A stretch of DNA of 64,000 nt, from contig NC_018014.1 in the NCBI RefSeq assembly GCF_000265425.1, positions 1,364,001-1,428,000 of the forward strand. The letters run 5' to 3'. A model generated the notes under the pieces. The model did not search any database. It was not told where the DNA came from and saw only the letters and a list, made by a program, of their open reading frames with translations. The first letter of the stretch is position 1, and every line of letters starts with the position of its first letter. This document shows, piece by piece, positions 26,783 to 35,243 of the stretch. Origin of the DNA: Terriglobus roseus DSM 18391 (lineage in GTDB: Bacteria > Acidobacteriota > Terriglobia > Terriglobales > Acidobacteriaceae). Both the position numbers and the translations under genes were made by a program.

Positions 26783-27733
26783 ATGCCACTTGCAGCAGAG
26801 GCAGTATCCGTAAGCGATCCTATCCATACATCGACACCAGTAGATATTCCATCCAACGCGGCATTGAGAACGCCCGAGGAACTCGCACAGATCGCCCTGG
26901 AATTCGCGGCCACAGACGGCTGGTTGCACCGCGTGCAATTAAGCAACGACCACCGTTGGTATGAACGTCTGCACCACGGCGCTGACTACGACCTGTGGGC
27001 GATCAGCTGGATGCCCGGTCAGTCCACCGGCTTCCACGACCATGGAGAATCTGCAGGAGCCTTCGTCGTCGTGACGGGTGTTCTTGAGGAGCATCGTCCC
27101 GGCGAAGAACCGCAATCGATCTCCCCAGGCCAATCACGCACGTTTGGCTCTGACTTCGCTCACGATGTCCGAAACGTCTCGCTTGGTCCCGCCGTCAGCA
27201 TCCACGCATACTCGCCGCCACTGAGCGAGATGAACGAGTACGAACTGGATGGGAGCCAACTTGTTCTGCGCACCCATCCGTCCGAACGGTCGAAGAGTCT
27301 TAGCGATGCGCAGGCAGAGCCCAGCGCTCCGGCCACTGCAATCACGAATGCTTCGAGCATCGACCAAGTGCTCACCAGGGCGCGCGCGCGTCTCCGGCGC
27401 TTGTCCCCGGCTGAAGCGTTCGAGTCGGCCGTTGCGAAAGGCGCGCTCCTCGTTGATATCCGTCCCGCAGCGCAGCGCGCTGTCGAAGGAAACATTCCGG
27501 GCACATTAGTGATCGAGCGAAACGTACTCGAGTGGCGATTGGATCCGTCGTCCAGCGCACGTCTGCCGGTCGCCAACGATCACGACGTGCAGGTGATTGT
27601 CTTCTGCTCCGAGGGGTATACCTCCAGCCTGGCAGCCGCGGCGCTGCAGGACCTCGGCCTGTGGCGTGCCACGGATGTAGTCGGTGGCTTCAAAGCGTGG
27701 CGCTCCGCAGGCCTTCCGACCACACCCGAGTAG
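26783..27733 (+). CDS. Cysteine dioxygenase-like cupin fused to a rhodanese domain
   Basis: A 316-residue fusion. Residues about 30-165 match the cysteine dioxygenase cupin: WAISWMPGQSTGFHDHGESAGAFVVVTGVLEE carries the iron-binding H-x-H, and FAHDVRNVS the third His. Residues about 205-312 are a rhodanese domain (LLVDIRPAAQRAVEGNIPGTLVIER, active-site loop VFCSEGYTSSLAA with the catalytic Cys, VVGGFKAW). The pair suggests thiol oxidation to a sulfinate followed by, or joined to, sulfur transfer, i.e. disposal of excess cysteine or persulfide. TGGAG at 26772-26776 is the ribosome site. The upstream poly-Cys leader fits control by cysteine supply. Confidence 0.85.
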   Translation: MPLAAEAVSVSDPIHTSTPVDIPSNAALRTPEELAQIALEFAATDGWLHRVQLSNDHRWYERLHHGADYDLWAISWMPGQSTGFHDHGESAGAFVVVTGVLEEHRPGEEPQSISPGQSRTFGSDFAHDVRNVSLGPAVSIHAYSPPLSEMNEYELDGSQLVLRTHPSERSKSLSDAQAEPSAPATAITNASSIDQVLTRARARLRRLSPAEAFESAVAKGALLVDIRPAAQRAVEGNIPGTLVIERNVLEWRLDPSSSARLPVANDHDVQVIVFCSEGYTSSLAAAALQDLGLWRATDVVGGFKAWRSAGLPTTPE

Positions 27734-27747
27734 GACAGTATGCCGTC

Positions 27748-27777
27748 GGCGGTGAAGGCTCTTACTGAATCACCGCC
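27748..27777. terminator. Hairpin between convergent dioxygenase and MFS genes
   Basis: GGCGGTGA (27748-27755) pairs with TCACCGCC (27770-27777) around a 14-base loop. It lies just after the dioxygenase stop and covers the stop codon of the MFS gene on the other strand. No T tract on either side. Confidence 0.4.
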
Positions 27778-29012
27778 AGCGGTTGCTGTGCATCCACCTG
27801 CGGATCTACGTTCCCCTCGACATTGTGCTTGCCCGTATCCGGCAGAAAACCGGTCAGCAGACCGAGCGCTGGCAGGAACGAGCAGACCTTGTAGACGAAG
27901 TCGATGCTGGTGTGATCGGCAAGGTTCCCAAGCAAGGCCGCGCCAAGTCCGCCAAGACCGAACGCCAGGCCGAAGAACAGGCCCGACACCATGCCTACGC
28001 GCCCGGGCAGCAACTCCTGCGCGTAGACCAGGATGGCAGAGAACGCCGACGCGATCACAAGTCCGATCACAACGCTGAGGCCGATCGTCACCGGCAACGC
28101 GACATACGGCAACAGCAGGGTCAACGGAAGTACGCCGAGGATCGAAACCCAGATGACCTTCTTCCGGCCGATGCGATCCCCAACCGGGCCGCCCACAACG
28201 GTGCCAACAGCCACCGCTCCTAGAAACACAAAGAGGCAGAGCTGCGCGTTACGCTGTGTCGCATGGAAGTGCTGCATCAGGTAGAACACGTAGTAACTCG
28301 TGATGCTCGCAAGATAGAAATACTTCGACAGTGTCAGCAGGATCAGCACGCCGATAGCTCCACCTACCTGCTTGCGGCTGAGCGATGACTTGGTCGAGAC
28401 AGCATGCTTCTTCGGTGCATTGGCATTCTGGCGCTTGTACCAAGTGCCCAGGGCACTCAGCAACACAATCCCAAGCAGCGCAGCCAGTGAGAACCAAGCC
28501 AGGCTCCGCTGTCCGTGCGGCAGGACGACAAAGGCAACGAAGAGCGGTCCCAGTGATGCGCCGAAGTTGCCGCCCACCTGAAAGATGGATTGCGCCATGC
28601 CATGCGCGCCGCCAGACGCCATACGCGCCAAGCGCGATGATTCCGGATGAAAGATCGAAGATCCGATGCCAAGCATCGCCCCGCCCAGCAGCAGAAAGCC
28701 AAAGCTTGGTGCGAAGGCCAGCGCCAGCAGGCCACACATTGAGATCGACATACCAAAGGCAAGCGAGTACGGCATCGGCCTGCGATCGGTGTAAAGACCT
28801 ACCAGCGGCTGCAGAAGCGAAGCAGTGATCTGGAAGACCAGCGTGAGAATGCCGATCTGTCCAAACGACAGATGAAAGTTCCCCTTGAACATCGGATACG
28901 ACGCGATGAAGAGAGACTGCAACATGTCGTTCAGCATGTGACCAAGGCTCGCGCCGCCGAGAACGGGATAGATTGCGGAAGTCTTAGTGCGTGGGGGAGT
29001 TGCTGCGAGCAT
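27762..29012 (-). CDS. MFS efflux pump of the fosmidomycin-resistance (Fsr) type
   Basis: About 416 residues from ATG 29012, preceded on the minus strand by AGCAGGAACG; an in-frame ATG at 29183 would overlap the divergent AraC gene. The first helix, YPVLGGASLGHMLNDMLQSLFIASYP, with the H-x-x-N-D signature, and GIGSSIFHPESSRLARMASGG are characteristic of the Fsr group. Twelve helices are seen. It is divergent from an AraC-family gene with an 88-bp gap, a common arrangement in which the regulator controls the pump. Drug or metabolite substrate unknown. Confidence 0.8.
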   Translation of the reverse strand: MLAATPPRTKTSAIYPVLGGASLGHMLNDMLQSLFIASYPMFKGNFHLSFGQIGILTLVFQITASLLQPLVGLYTDRRPMPYSLAFGMSISMCGLLALAFAPSFGFLLLGGAMLGIGSSIFHPESSRLARMASGGAHGMAQSIFQVGGNFGASLGPLFVAFVVLPHGQRSLAWFSLAALLGIVLLSALGTWYKRQNANAPKKHAVSTKSSLSRKQVGGAIGVLILLTLSKYFYLASITSYYVFYLMQHFHATQRNAQLCLFVFLGAVAVGTVVGGPVGDRIGRKKVIWVSILGVLPLTLLLPYVALPVTIGLSVVIGLVIASAFSAILVYAQELLPGRVGMVSGLFFGLAFGLGGLGAALLGNLADHTSIDFVYKVCSFLPALGLLTGFLPDTGKHNVEGNVDPQVDAQQPLAVIQ

Positions 29013-29100
29013 CGTTCCTGCTTTCCTTGCCGTAAATGGCCTCATCTCGGACGATACAATCTCCCTGTGCGGCCCACTACCTCTGCCGGGACAAAAAACG

Positions 29101-29931
29101 ATGCGAATGGGCCACCGCTTCAGTTTCAACATCGACAAATACTTCGCGGACAAGGATCGCCCGATCCTTGCGCTTGGCGGCACCTACCCGGCCGCCCATC
29201 ATGTTCGGCCCCACACTCACCCGCGAGGCCAGCTCTTCTGCCCGCTCTCCGGTGTGGTCACGGCAACCACCGCACACGGCACATGGGCGGTACCGGCGAT
29301 GCGTGGACTTTGGATTCCCGCAGGCGTGCAGCATGAATTAAGAATGCAGGGCGTCGTCGAGATGCACAGCCTGTACTTCGAACCCAGCGCGGTCGTTGAC
29401 CTGCCCAGCCGATGCCAGGTCGTCGGGATCTCTCCGCTAATGCGCAATCTCATCGATGAGGCCGTCGCGTTGCCGGTACTCTACGAACGCGAAGGCCGCT
29501 CCGGCGCGCTCATGCAGCTCATCGGCTACGAAGTAAAGACGCTTCGCGAACTGCCCCTGTCCCTTCCGCTCCCGATTGACAAGGCATTGGCCGATCTCTG
29601 CCGCCGGTTCCTACGGCGTCCCAGTGCCGTGCAGGAGATTGATGACTGGTCGAGCCAGTTACACCTCAGCCGCCGCACCTTCACACGGCTCTTCCGCCGC
29701 GAGACCGGTCTCAGCTTTGTGGCATGGCGGCAGCAGGCCTGCATCCTGGCGGCTCTGCCAAAACTGGCAGCCGGAGCATCAGTGACCCGAACAGCTCTGG
29801 AACTCGGCTATCAGAACCCCGCGGCGTTCACGACACTGTTCAAACGAGTGCTTGGCAGCGCGCCGCGAGAATACCTGCTGACAGGTGGCAAGGAACTCCG
29901 CGGGCAAAACCACGAAGCCGCGGCGCAGTAA
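29101..29931 (+). CDS. AraC-family transcriptional regulator with cupin sensor
   Basis: About 276 residues from ATG 29101. The N-terminal sensor is a cupin (HVRPHTHPRGQLFCPLSGVVTATT ... GLWIPAGVQHELRM), typical of the AraC_binding family. The C-terminal domain has two helix-turn-helix motifs (WSSQLHLSRRTFTRLFRRETGLSFVAWRQQ and VTRTALELGYQNPAAFTTLFKRVLGSAPREYL). A start at 28987 would run into the pump gene and adds no family sequence. Likely controls the divergent pump. Confidence 0.85.
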   Translation: MRMGHRFSFNIDKYFADKDRPILALGGTYPAAHHVRPHTHPRGQLFCPLSGVVTATTAHGTWAVPAMRGLWIPAGVQHELRMQGVVEMHSLYFEPSAVVDLPSRCQVVGISPLMRNLIDEAVALPVLYEREGRSGALMQLIGYEVKTLRELPLSLPLPIDKALADLCRRFLRRPSAVQEIDDWSSQLHLSRRTFTRLFRRETGLSFVAWRQQACILAALPKLAAGASVTRTALELGYQNPAAFTTLFKRVLGSAPREYLLTGGKELRGQNHEAAAQ

Positions 29932-29953
29932 AGCCGGTCTATCGCACCGGCTT
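29931..29953. terminator. Bidirectional terminator between araC-type and porin genes
   Basis: AAGCCGGT (29931-29938) pairs with ACCGGCTT (29946-29953) around a seven-base loop, between two convergent genes. On the minus strand it is followed by TACTG. Confidence 0.55.
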
Positions 29954-31462
29954 CGAGAGTTTGTAGAGCAACTCAAGGTACCCAAAGTTCGAATCGCCTT
30001 GAACCGGGTAGATGGTATGCACGACTGTCTTCCCGAAGACATGCGCGAAATATCCGGTCAGCGTCGCCTGTCGTGTGACGGCGTAATCCAAGCTGATGTC
30101 GTACAGGGAAGCGAAGCTGCCGTGACCATTGCCGGGCCGTGCCACGTAACCGAACACCTTGTTGTCAAACGCGCCGCCACCCTGGTACCAGAAGTCGGTC
30201 GGCGCTGTCAGTTGCAGGAAGTGCAGATCCGTGCGGATGTCGAGCCGCGGACTTGGCTTGTCTATCAGTTGGATGAACTCGTCTTTGCTGTTCATCATGT
30301 TGAAGAAGGGATCGCGCGCATAGTTACGCGGCGTCGGCAGCACCTGGAAGAACGTGTTGTGAACGCCATCCGTGTTGTTGTTATCGCCCGTCGTGCGCAG
30401 AAAGCCACCGCGTAGCCAGGGCTTGGTCGGAAGAGTATCGGCACGGATCCCGCCTTCAATCGCAATCGCACCTGCGCGATGATCCAGCAATCCCCACGAG
30501 CCCGTCTGTCCCGCAACCCAGATCAGCAGATCAGCGGTCTGCTTGCCGACGGGAACCGCTGCCAACATATCGCCACCAAAGGTACCGATGCGAATGTTCT
30601 TATGGTCGAGAGCGCGTGCCGCGGCGCTGCGATTGTCCGTCTTGGTCAGGCCGGTCCGGCCATCGTGGTAGCCGATGCCAAACGCCCGAAACTGCACGCG
30701 CTGCTTCGATGCATAGCGCGTGTAGGCCAGGTACTGCAGGTCCACATTCAGTTCTTCATTCGCACTCATCTTGAACACGCCCTGATCGGCGCGGCCACCC
30801 ATCGCGGTCAGGTCCCAGTTGGCGCCCCCCACTTTGATGTCAACGCCATCGAAGGACCTTTGCGAGTTACTGAAGCCAAAGTTGCCAACCAGCCGCTGTG
30901 CCATGCGATTCGTCTGGAGCCAGGCCAGCGAAGCATTCTTTGGCGTCGTCTCCGCTCCCTCAAGGAACTCAAAGCGGCCCACCCGAACCAGCCCCGTGTC
31001 GTGGCGAAAGTGGTAGCGCACGAAGCCGGTCTTGAAGGACACGGCTGCAGGGTAGTTATTGTTCGCGTTCGAGGCATAGTACGTACCGCCCAGCCCCAGT
31101 TGCCCCTGTGCAGCAACCGGCGAGACTGCGTCCGTCGGCAGTGAGAGCTCAGAGCTGTTGCTCATCTCCAACTGCCAGTCGATGCGCTTGATGCGTTGCG
31201 CGATGGCGACCCGGAGCAGGGAATCACCGTGACCATACTGTTCCGCATTGGGCAGCGCGCTGAACCACTGCGTCGCATTGGCGCGCTCACGCAGCATGAC
31301 CGAGATCACGGGTTTGCCGCTGGGTGCGTTTGCCGGCAGCAGCGGCGTCTGGGGACGTGTGTCTGTCGTTGGGGTTGCGGGAACTGCGGGCTTTGCCTGC
31401 TGAGCGTTTGCCGCGCTGGCCGTCGCTGCCAGAAAGAAAAGCGATGCAGAAAGAGACTTCAT
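29939..31462 (-). CDS. Alginate-export-type outer-membrane porin
   Basis: About 507 residues from ATG 31462, where a proper signal peptide begins (KSLSASLFFLAATASAANAQ). The mature protein is a beta barrel of the alginate export family (PF13372 style): LRVAIAQRIKRIDWQLEMSNSSEL, TGFVRYHFRHDTGLVRVGRFEF, NRMAQRLVGNFGFSNSQRSFDG, and an end YLELLYKLSKPVR. It is the last gene on the minus strand of the nitrate locus, after the NarK-like gene. Porins of this family often occur beside nitrate assimilation genes, so it may admit nitrate rather than export alginate; that is inference. Confidence 0.7.
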   Translation of the reverse strand: MKSLSASLFFLAATASAANAQQAKPAVPATPTTDTRPQTPLLPANAPSGKPVISVMLRERANATQWFSALPNAEQYGHGDSLLRVAIAQRIKRIDWQLEMSNSSELSLPTDAVSPVAAQGQLGLGGTYYASNANNNYPAAVSFKTGFVRYHFRHDTGLVRVGRFEFLEGAETTPKNASLAWLQTNRMAQRLVGNFGFSNSQRSFDGVDIKVGGANWDLTAMGGRADQGVFKMSANEELNVDLQYLAYTRYASKQRVQFRAFGIGYHDGRTGLTKTDNRSAAARALDHKNIRIGTFGGDMLAAVPVGKQTADLLIWVAGQTGSWGLLDHRAGAIAIEGGIRADTLPTKPWLRGGFLRTTGDNNNTDGVHNTFFQVLPTPRNYARDPFFNMMNSKDEFIQLIDKPSPRLDIRTDLHFLQLTAPTDFWYQGGGAFDNKVFGYVARPGNGHGSFASLYDISLDYAVTRQATLTGYFAHVFGKTVVHTIYPVQGDSNFGYLELLYKLSKPVR

Positions 31463-31544
31463 CCATGACCTCGCGGAGTTGAAACAGTGTCGTCTCTGAC
31501 CGCAGCAATGTGCAATCAAATGACGCAAGGAAGTGCTGACACGC

Positions 31545-31579
31545 GAAAGGGCCGCCTTCCCAATTTGGGCGACCCTTTC
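31545..31579 (-). terminator. Hairpin between the nitrate transporter and porin genes
   Basis: GAAAGGG-x-CGCC (31545-31556) pairs with GGCG-x-CCCTTTC (31568-31579): eleven pairs and one wobble or mismatch, with an 11-base loop. It lies 31 bp after the transporter stop. No clear T tract follows, so termination may be partial. Confidence 0.5.
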
Positions 31580-31609
31580 CTGCGTGCGTGCTGTCGGGAT
31601 GCAGTGTGG

Positions 31610-32875
31610 TCAGGACTGCGTGACGAGACCCTCGGCGCTGATCACCGGCTCCGAGTACGTAGGCTCGGCTACCGTGAGAGCGCGACCGCCCTTGCCAACC
31701 CACGTCCGTGTCCACTCACGCGAAACCGTCAGCAGTACAACCAGCACGATCAACGCAAAGACCGCATACACTCCGAAGCCTGCAGCGTAGGATCCGGTGT
31801 GTTGCTTGGACTGGCCGAGCAGGTTCGGAAGGATCGAACCGCCCAGCGCACCGATCTCGCCAATCATGCCACCGGCAATCGCGGTCGTCACCGGCCAGCG
31901 TAACGGCACCATCTGGAAGGTGGCGCCATTGCCCGCACCAAGCGCCGCAAAGCACAGCATGAAGAGGGCGGTGGTGACGCCGAGCGACGGTGATGTCGTC
32001 AGACCGAAGATTCCAGCGATCGCGAAGAGGAAGACGACGGAGAGCGTCGTGATGCCGCCAACCTTATCCGCAAACCAGCCGCCAGCCACACGCGTCAGCG
32101 AACCCGTCAGCGTCGCCAGCATAGTCAGCGTACCGGCCTGCGTCTTCGCAATGTGAAATTGCGAGACAAACAGTGACGGCAGAAAAGTAGCCAGGCCGAT
32201 GAAGCCACCGAACGTGATGATGTACACCAAATTGAAGTACCAACCGTCGGCCTCCACCAGGCACTTCAGGTGCTGGCGCAACGTCTGATGCTCGGTATCG
32301 GGTGGCTCTTTCGCGAAGAGAATCATCACGAACAGCGGCAGCAACATGCACAACGCAGCGATGCCATAGACGTGTTGCCAGCCGTAAGCCTTCGCCAGGC
32401 GCGGCGCGAAGAAGGCGGCCAGCGCCGTGCCACTGTTGCCCGCACCGGCAATGCCCATCGCCAGTCCCTTGTACTCCTTCGGAAACCAGCCGGAGCCAAG
32501 CGAAAGCGCAACGCCAAAGCTGGCACCTGCAACGCCCAGCAGCACACCCATCGCCAGCACGTTGTTGAACGTGTGCACATAGAAGAAACCGAAGAGCAGC
32601 GCGAAGATGATGGCACTCATCTCCACAATCGCCGCACTCTTGCGCCCGATGTACTGGCTCAGCACACCAAGCGGAAAGCGCATCAGCGCACCGGCAAGCG
32701 TCGGGATGGAGACCATCAGGCCCACCTCGGCAGGTGACAGGTGGAACTGCTCCGTGATGAATGGTCCCATCGCACCGTTCAGTACCCACACGGCAAACGA
32801 GAAATCAAAGTAAAGAAACGACGCGAACAACGTGGCGGGATGCCCCGACTTCAGAAAGGCGCTTTTGCTTGCCAT
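31610..32875 (-). CDS. narK: NarK-type nitrate/nitrite MFS transporter
   Basis: About 421 residues from ATG 32875, with AGGAG eight bases upstream. It has the nitrate-nitrite porter signatures of MFS: FDFSFAVWVLNGAMGPFI at helix 1, and two Gly-rich nitrate-signature-like stretches (LLGVAGASFGVALSLGSGWFPKEYKGLAMGIAGAGNSGTALAAF and LGAGNGATFQMVPLRW ... GGMIGEIGALGGSILP). It lies in an assimilation operon, so nitrate uptake is the probable role. A strong terminator separates it from the reductase genes, so it likely has its own promoter or depends on read-through. Confidence 0.85.
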   Translation of the reverse strand: MASKSAFLKSGHPATLFASFLYFDFSFAVWVLNGAMGPFITEQFHLSPAEVGLMVSIPTLAGALMRFPLGVLSQYIGRKSAAIVEMSAIIFALLFGFFYVHTFNNVLAMGVLLGVAGASFGVALSLGSGWFPKEYKGLAMGIAGAGNSGTALAAFFAPRLAKAYGWQHVYGIAALCMLLPLFVMILFAKEPPDTEHQTLRQHLKCLVEADGWYFNLVYIITFGGFIGLATFLPSLFVSQFHIAKTQAGTLTMLATLTGSLTRVAGGWFADKVGGITTLSVVFLFAIAGIFGLTTSPSLGVTTALFMLCFAALGAGNGATFQMVPLRWPVTTAIAGGMIGEIGALGGSILPNLLGQSKQHTGSYAAGFGVYAVFALIVLVVLLTVSREWTRTWVGKGGRALTVAEPTYSEPVISAEGLVTQS

Positions 32876-32966
32876 GACGAGTACTCCTGAGAACGAGATG
32901 GATGTTTTCAAAATGAATTGCGAAACAGGCACTGCGTCAGGAGGCGGACGTCGTGGTGCGCCTTCT

Positions 32967-32998
32967 AAAAAAATGCCGCGGCGGACGTGGTCGCGGCA
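32967..32998 (-). terminator. Intrinsic terminator after the nitrate reductase gene
   Basis: Read on the minus strand, TGCCGCG (32998-32992) pairs with CGCGGCA (32980-32974) and is followed directly by seven T residues (32973-32967), 29 bp after the nitrate reductase stop. This is the clearest rho-independent terminator in the window. Confidence 0.85.
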
Positions 32999-33026
32999 GG
33001 TTTGATACGGGTGTTGCGATGGCGGG

Positions 33027-35243
33027 TTAGGCGTATCTGCAGCGCTCCACACGCACAGCACACTGTTTAAAGTTGGGTTCGCGACTGATCGGATCAAACG
33101 CGCCCAGCGTCACCTGGTTGCTGTTTTGCTCCGCAAAGTGAAAGGGCATAAAGACCTGCCCCGGCGCGACGATGCCCGTGATCCGCAGCTCCACGTTCGT
33201 TACGGAACTGCGCCGAGAGACGATGTTGACGCGATCGTGCTGACGAAACTGCAGACGCTCCGCATCCACTGGATTCATCTCAAGCCAAGCATTCGGCATC
33301 ATGTTGTTGAGGATTGGGACCGCGCCGGTCTTCGTCCGTGTGTGCCAATGCTCGACGGTGCGGCCCGTATTCAGAATCAGCCCAAAATCCGAATCGGGCT
33401 GCTCTGTAAATGGAAGGCAGGGAACGCAATGAAAAAGCGCGCGGCCGTTCTCACGCGGAAAGATGCCGTCCTCGTACAGGCGTTCGCCGCCCCACTGCAT
33501 CCCACCGTTCTCTTCAATCTGCTGCCACGTGAAGGATGAGTAGTCGCACATCCGCCCCGCAGAAACCCTCTGCCACTCAAGCCACGCATCGTGCGTCGTC
33601 GACCATCCGGGATACAGAACATCCTTCACGCCAAGCTTCTCGGCCAGCGTCAGGAAGATGTCGAAGTCGCTGCGCGCCTCACCCGGCGGCGTGGCAAACG
33701 CATTCACCTTGCTGATGCGTCGCTCGCTGTTCGTATACGTCCCTTCCTTCTCTCCCCAGATCGCCGCCGGTAACACCAGGTCGGCATAGTCCGCCGTGGG
33801 CGTAGGAAAGAAACCATCCTGCACCACCACAAACTCCGCAGTCGTCAACGCCTGCTGCAGCAGCTTGAAGTTTGGAAAGCTCACAACAGGATTCGTCGCA
33901 ATGAACCAGAGCGCCGTCACACGTTTCGCAACAGCGGCTTCGATGATGTCTGGATAGGCAAGACCACGCGCAGTCGGCAGTCGATGCGCAGGAATTTCCC
34001 AGATAGCCGCCAACTCCTCGCGATCGTGCTCAGAGTCGAACTTGCGATATCCCGGCAGGCTCGATGCAAAGCCGCTCTCGCGCGTGCCCATCGCATTGCA
34101 CTGGCCCGTGATCGAGAACGGCGACGCGCCCGCCCGCCCGATGTTGCCGGTCAGCATCGCAAGATTGTTGATCGCCGCCACCGTCACAGATCCCTGCGTC
34201 GAGTGGTTTACACCCATCGTCCAACCAATGAAGGCTGCCTTCGCATTGCCGTAAAGATGCGCGACACGCTCGATGGTCTCAACGCTAAGTCCCGTCACAT
34301 CACTTACATGCTGCAGTGTGAAGTCAGCAGCGAACGATACGAAGTCGTCGAAGCCCTCTGTATGTGCGTCCACATAGTCGCGATCGATCATGCCGTCGCG
34401 TAGAAGAATGTGCGCAATGCCATTCAGCAGCGCGATGTCCGACCGCGGCTTCACCGGCAGGTGGATATCCGCAAGCATCGCCGTCTTGGTCACCCGCGGA
34501 TCGGCAACGATCAGCACCTGCTCCGGATTGGATCGCAAGCGGTTGCAAAGAATCGGATGATTGTCCGCAATGTTCGAACCTACCAGCAGGACAACATCCG
34601 CCGTCTCCAGGTCGGCATACGCACCCGGCGGCCCATCACTGCCAAAGCTAAGCTTGTAGCCCGAGACAGCGCTTGCCATGCACAGCGTCGTGTTGCCGTC
34701 GTAGTTGCGCGACTGAAAGCCTAGCTGCACCAGCTTGCCCAGCGTGTAGAACTCCTCGGTAAGCAATTGCCCTGTGCCAATGACGCCCAGCGTGTCGGTT
34801 CCATGCGCTTCCTGCAACGCGCCGATGCGCGAGACCATGACATCCAGCGCCTCCTCCCATGAGACAGGCACCAGTGGTGTCCCTCGTCCACCACGGCGAA
34901 GCATCGGTGTAGTCGCGCGCCCAGGAGCACGCAACACCTGGTGTTCGCTCAGTCCCTTCGGACACAGCTTCCCGCGGTTCACAGGATGGTCTGGATTGCC
35001 GCGTGCTGCCACCGGCTCTCCATCACGCGTGCCAATCAGCATCCCGCAGCCCACAGAGCAGTAACCGCAGGTGGTGCGCGTCCACGTGTCGGCAACGCGT
35101 GACTCTGAGATGTAACCGAAGCGCGGGTCTTCCGCGTAAGCGTACTTCTGCTGATTCGTATCGATACCAAGTAGCCGCTTCAACCGAGTCACGACGCCGA
35201 ACTCAGCATTCTTTGACGTGCCTGTCTGTGCGGTTAGATTCAT
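33027..35243 (-). CDS. nasA: Molybdopterin nitrate reductase, assimilatory type (NasA/NarB)
   Basis: About 738 residues from ATG 35243. Four cysteines near the N-terminus, C59-x2-C62-x3-C66-x27-C94 (CGYCSVGCGMLIG ... GKLCPKG), bind a [4Fe-4S] cluster as in NarB/NasA/NapA. The molybdopterin domains follow (DTLGVIGTGQLLTEEFYTLGKL, SNIADNHPILCNRL, GWTMGVNHSTQG, RAGASPFSITGQCNAMGTRE) with the molybdopterin dinucleotide-binding domain at the end (LNTGRTVEHWHTRTKTG). No Tat signal precedes the cluster, so it is cytoplasmic. It lacks the NasA C-terminal extra Fe-S domain. The preceding gene encodes a DmsBC-like membrane partner and overlaps it by ATGA. Confidence 0.85.
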   Translation of the reverse strand: MNLTAQTGTSKNAEFGVVTRLKRLLGIDTNQQKYAYAEDPRFGYISESRVADTWTRTTCGYCSVGCGMLIGTRDGEPVAARGNPDHPVNRGKLCPKGLSEHQVLRAPGRATTPMLRRGGRGTPLVPVSWEEALDVMVSRIGALQEAHGTDTLGVIGTGQLLTEEFYTLGKLVQLGFQSRNYDGNTTLCMASAVSGYKLSFGSDGPPGAYADLETADVVLLVGSNIADNHPILCNRLRSNPEQVLIVADPRVTKTAMLADIHLPVKPRSDIALLNGIAHILLRDGMIDRDYVDAHTEGFDDFVSFAADFTLQHVSDVTGLSVETIERVAHLYGNAKAAFIGWTMGVNHSTQGSVTVAAINNLAMLTGNIGRAGASPFSITGQCNAMGTRESGFASSLPGYRKFDSEHDREELAAIWEIPAHRLPTARGLAYPDIIEAAVAKRVTALWFIATNPVVSFPNFKLLQQALTTAEFVVVQDGFFPTPTADYADLVLPAAIWGEKEGTYTNSERRISKVNAFATPPGEARSDFDIFLTLAEKLGVKDVLYPGWSTTHDAWLEWQRVSAGRMCDYSSFTWQQIEENGGMQWGGERLYEDGIFPRENGRALFHCVPCLPFTEQPDSDFGLILNTGRTVEHWHTRTKTGAVPILNNMMPNAWLEMNPVDAERLQFRQHDRVNIVSRRSSVTNVELRITGIVAPGQVFMPFHFAEQNSNQVTLGAFDPISREPNFKQCAVRVERCRYA

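Noticed and set aside
31463..31528. In-frame N-terminal extension of the alginate-export porin containing HCC
   Set aside because: The real signal peptide starts at ATG 31462; the extension is polar and would prevent export. Two Cys codons alone are too few to argue for a leader.
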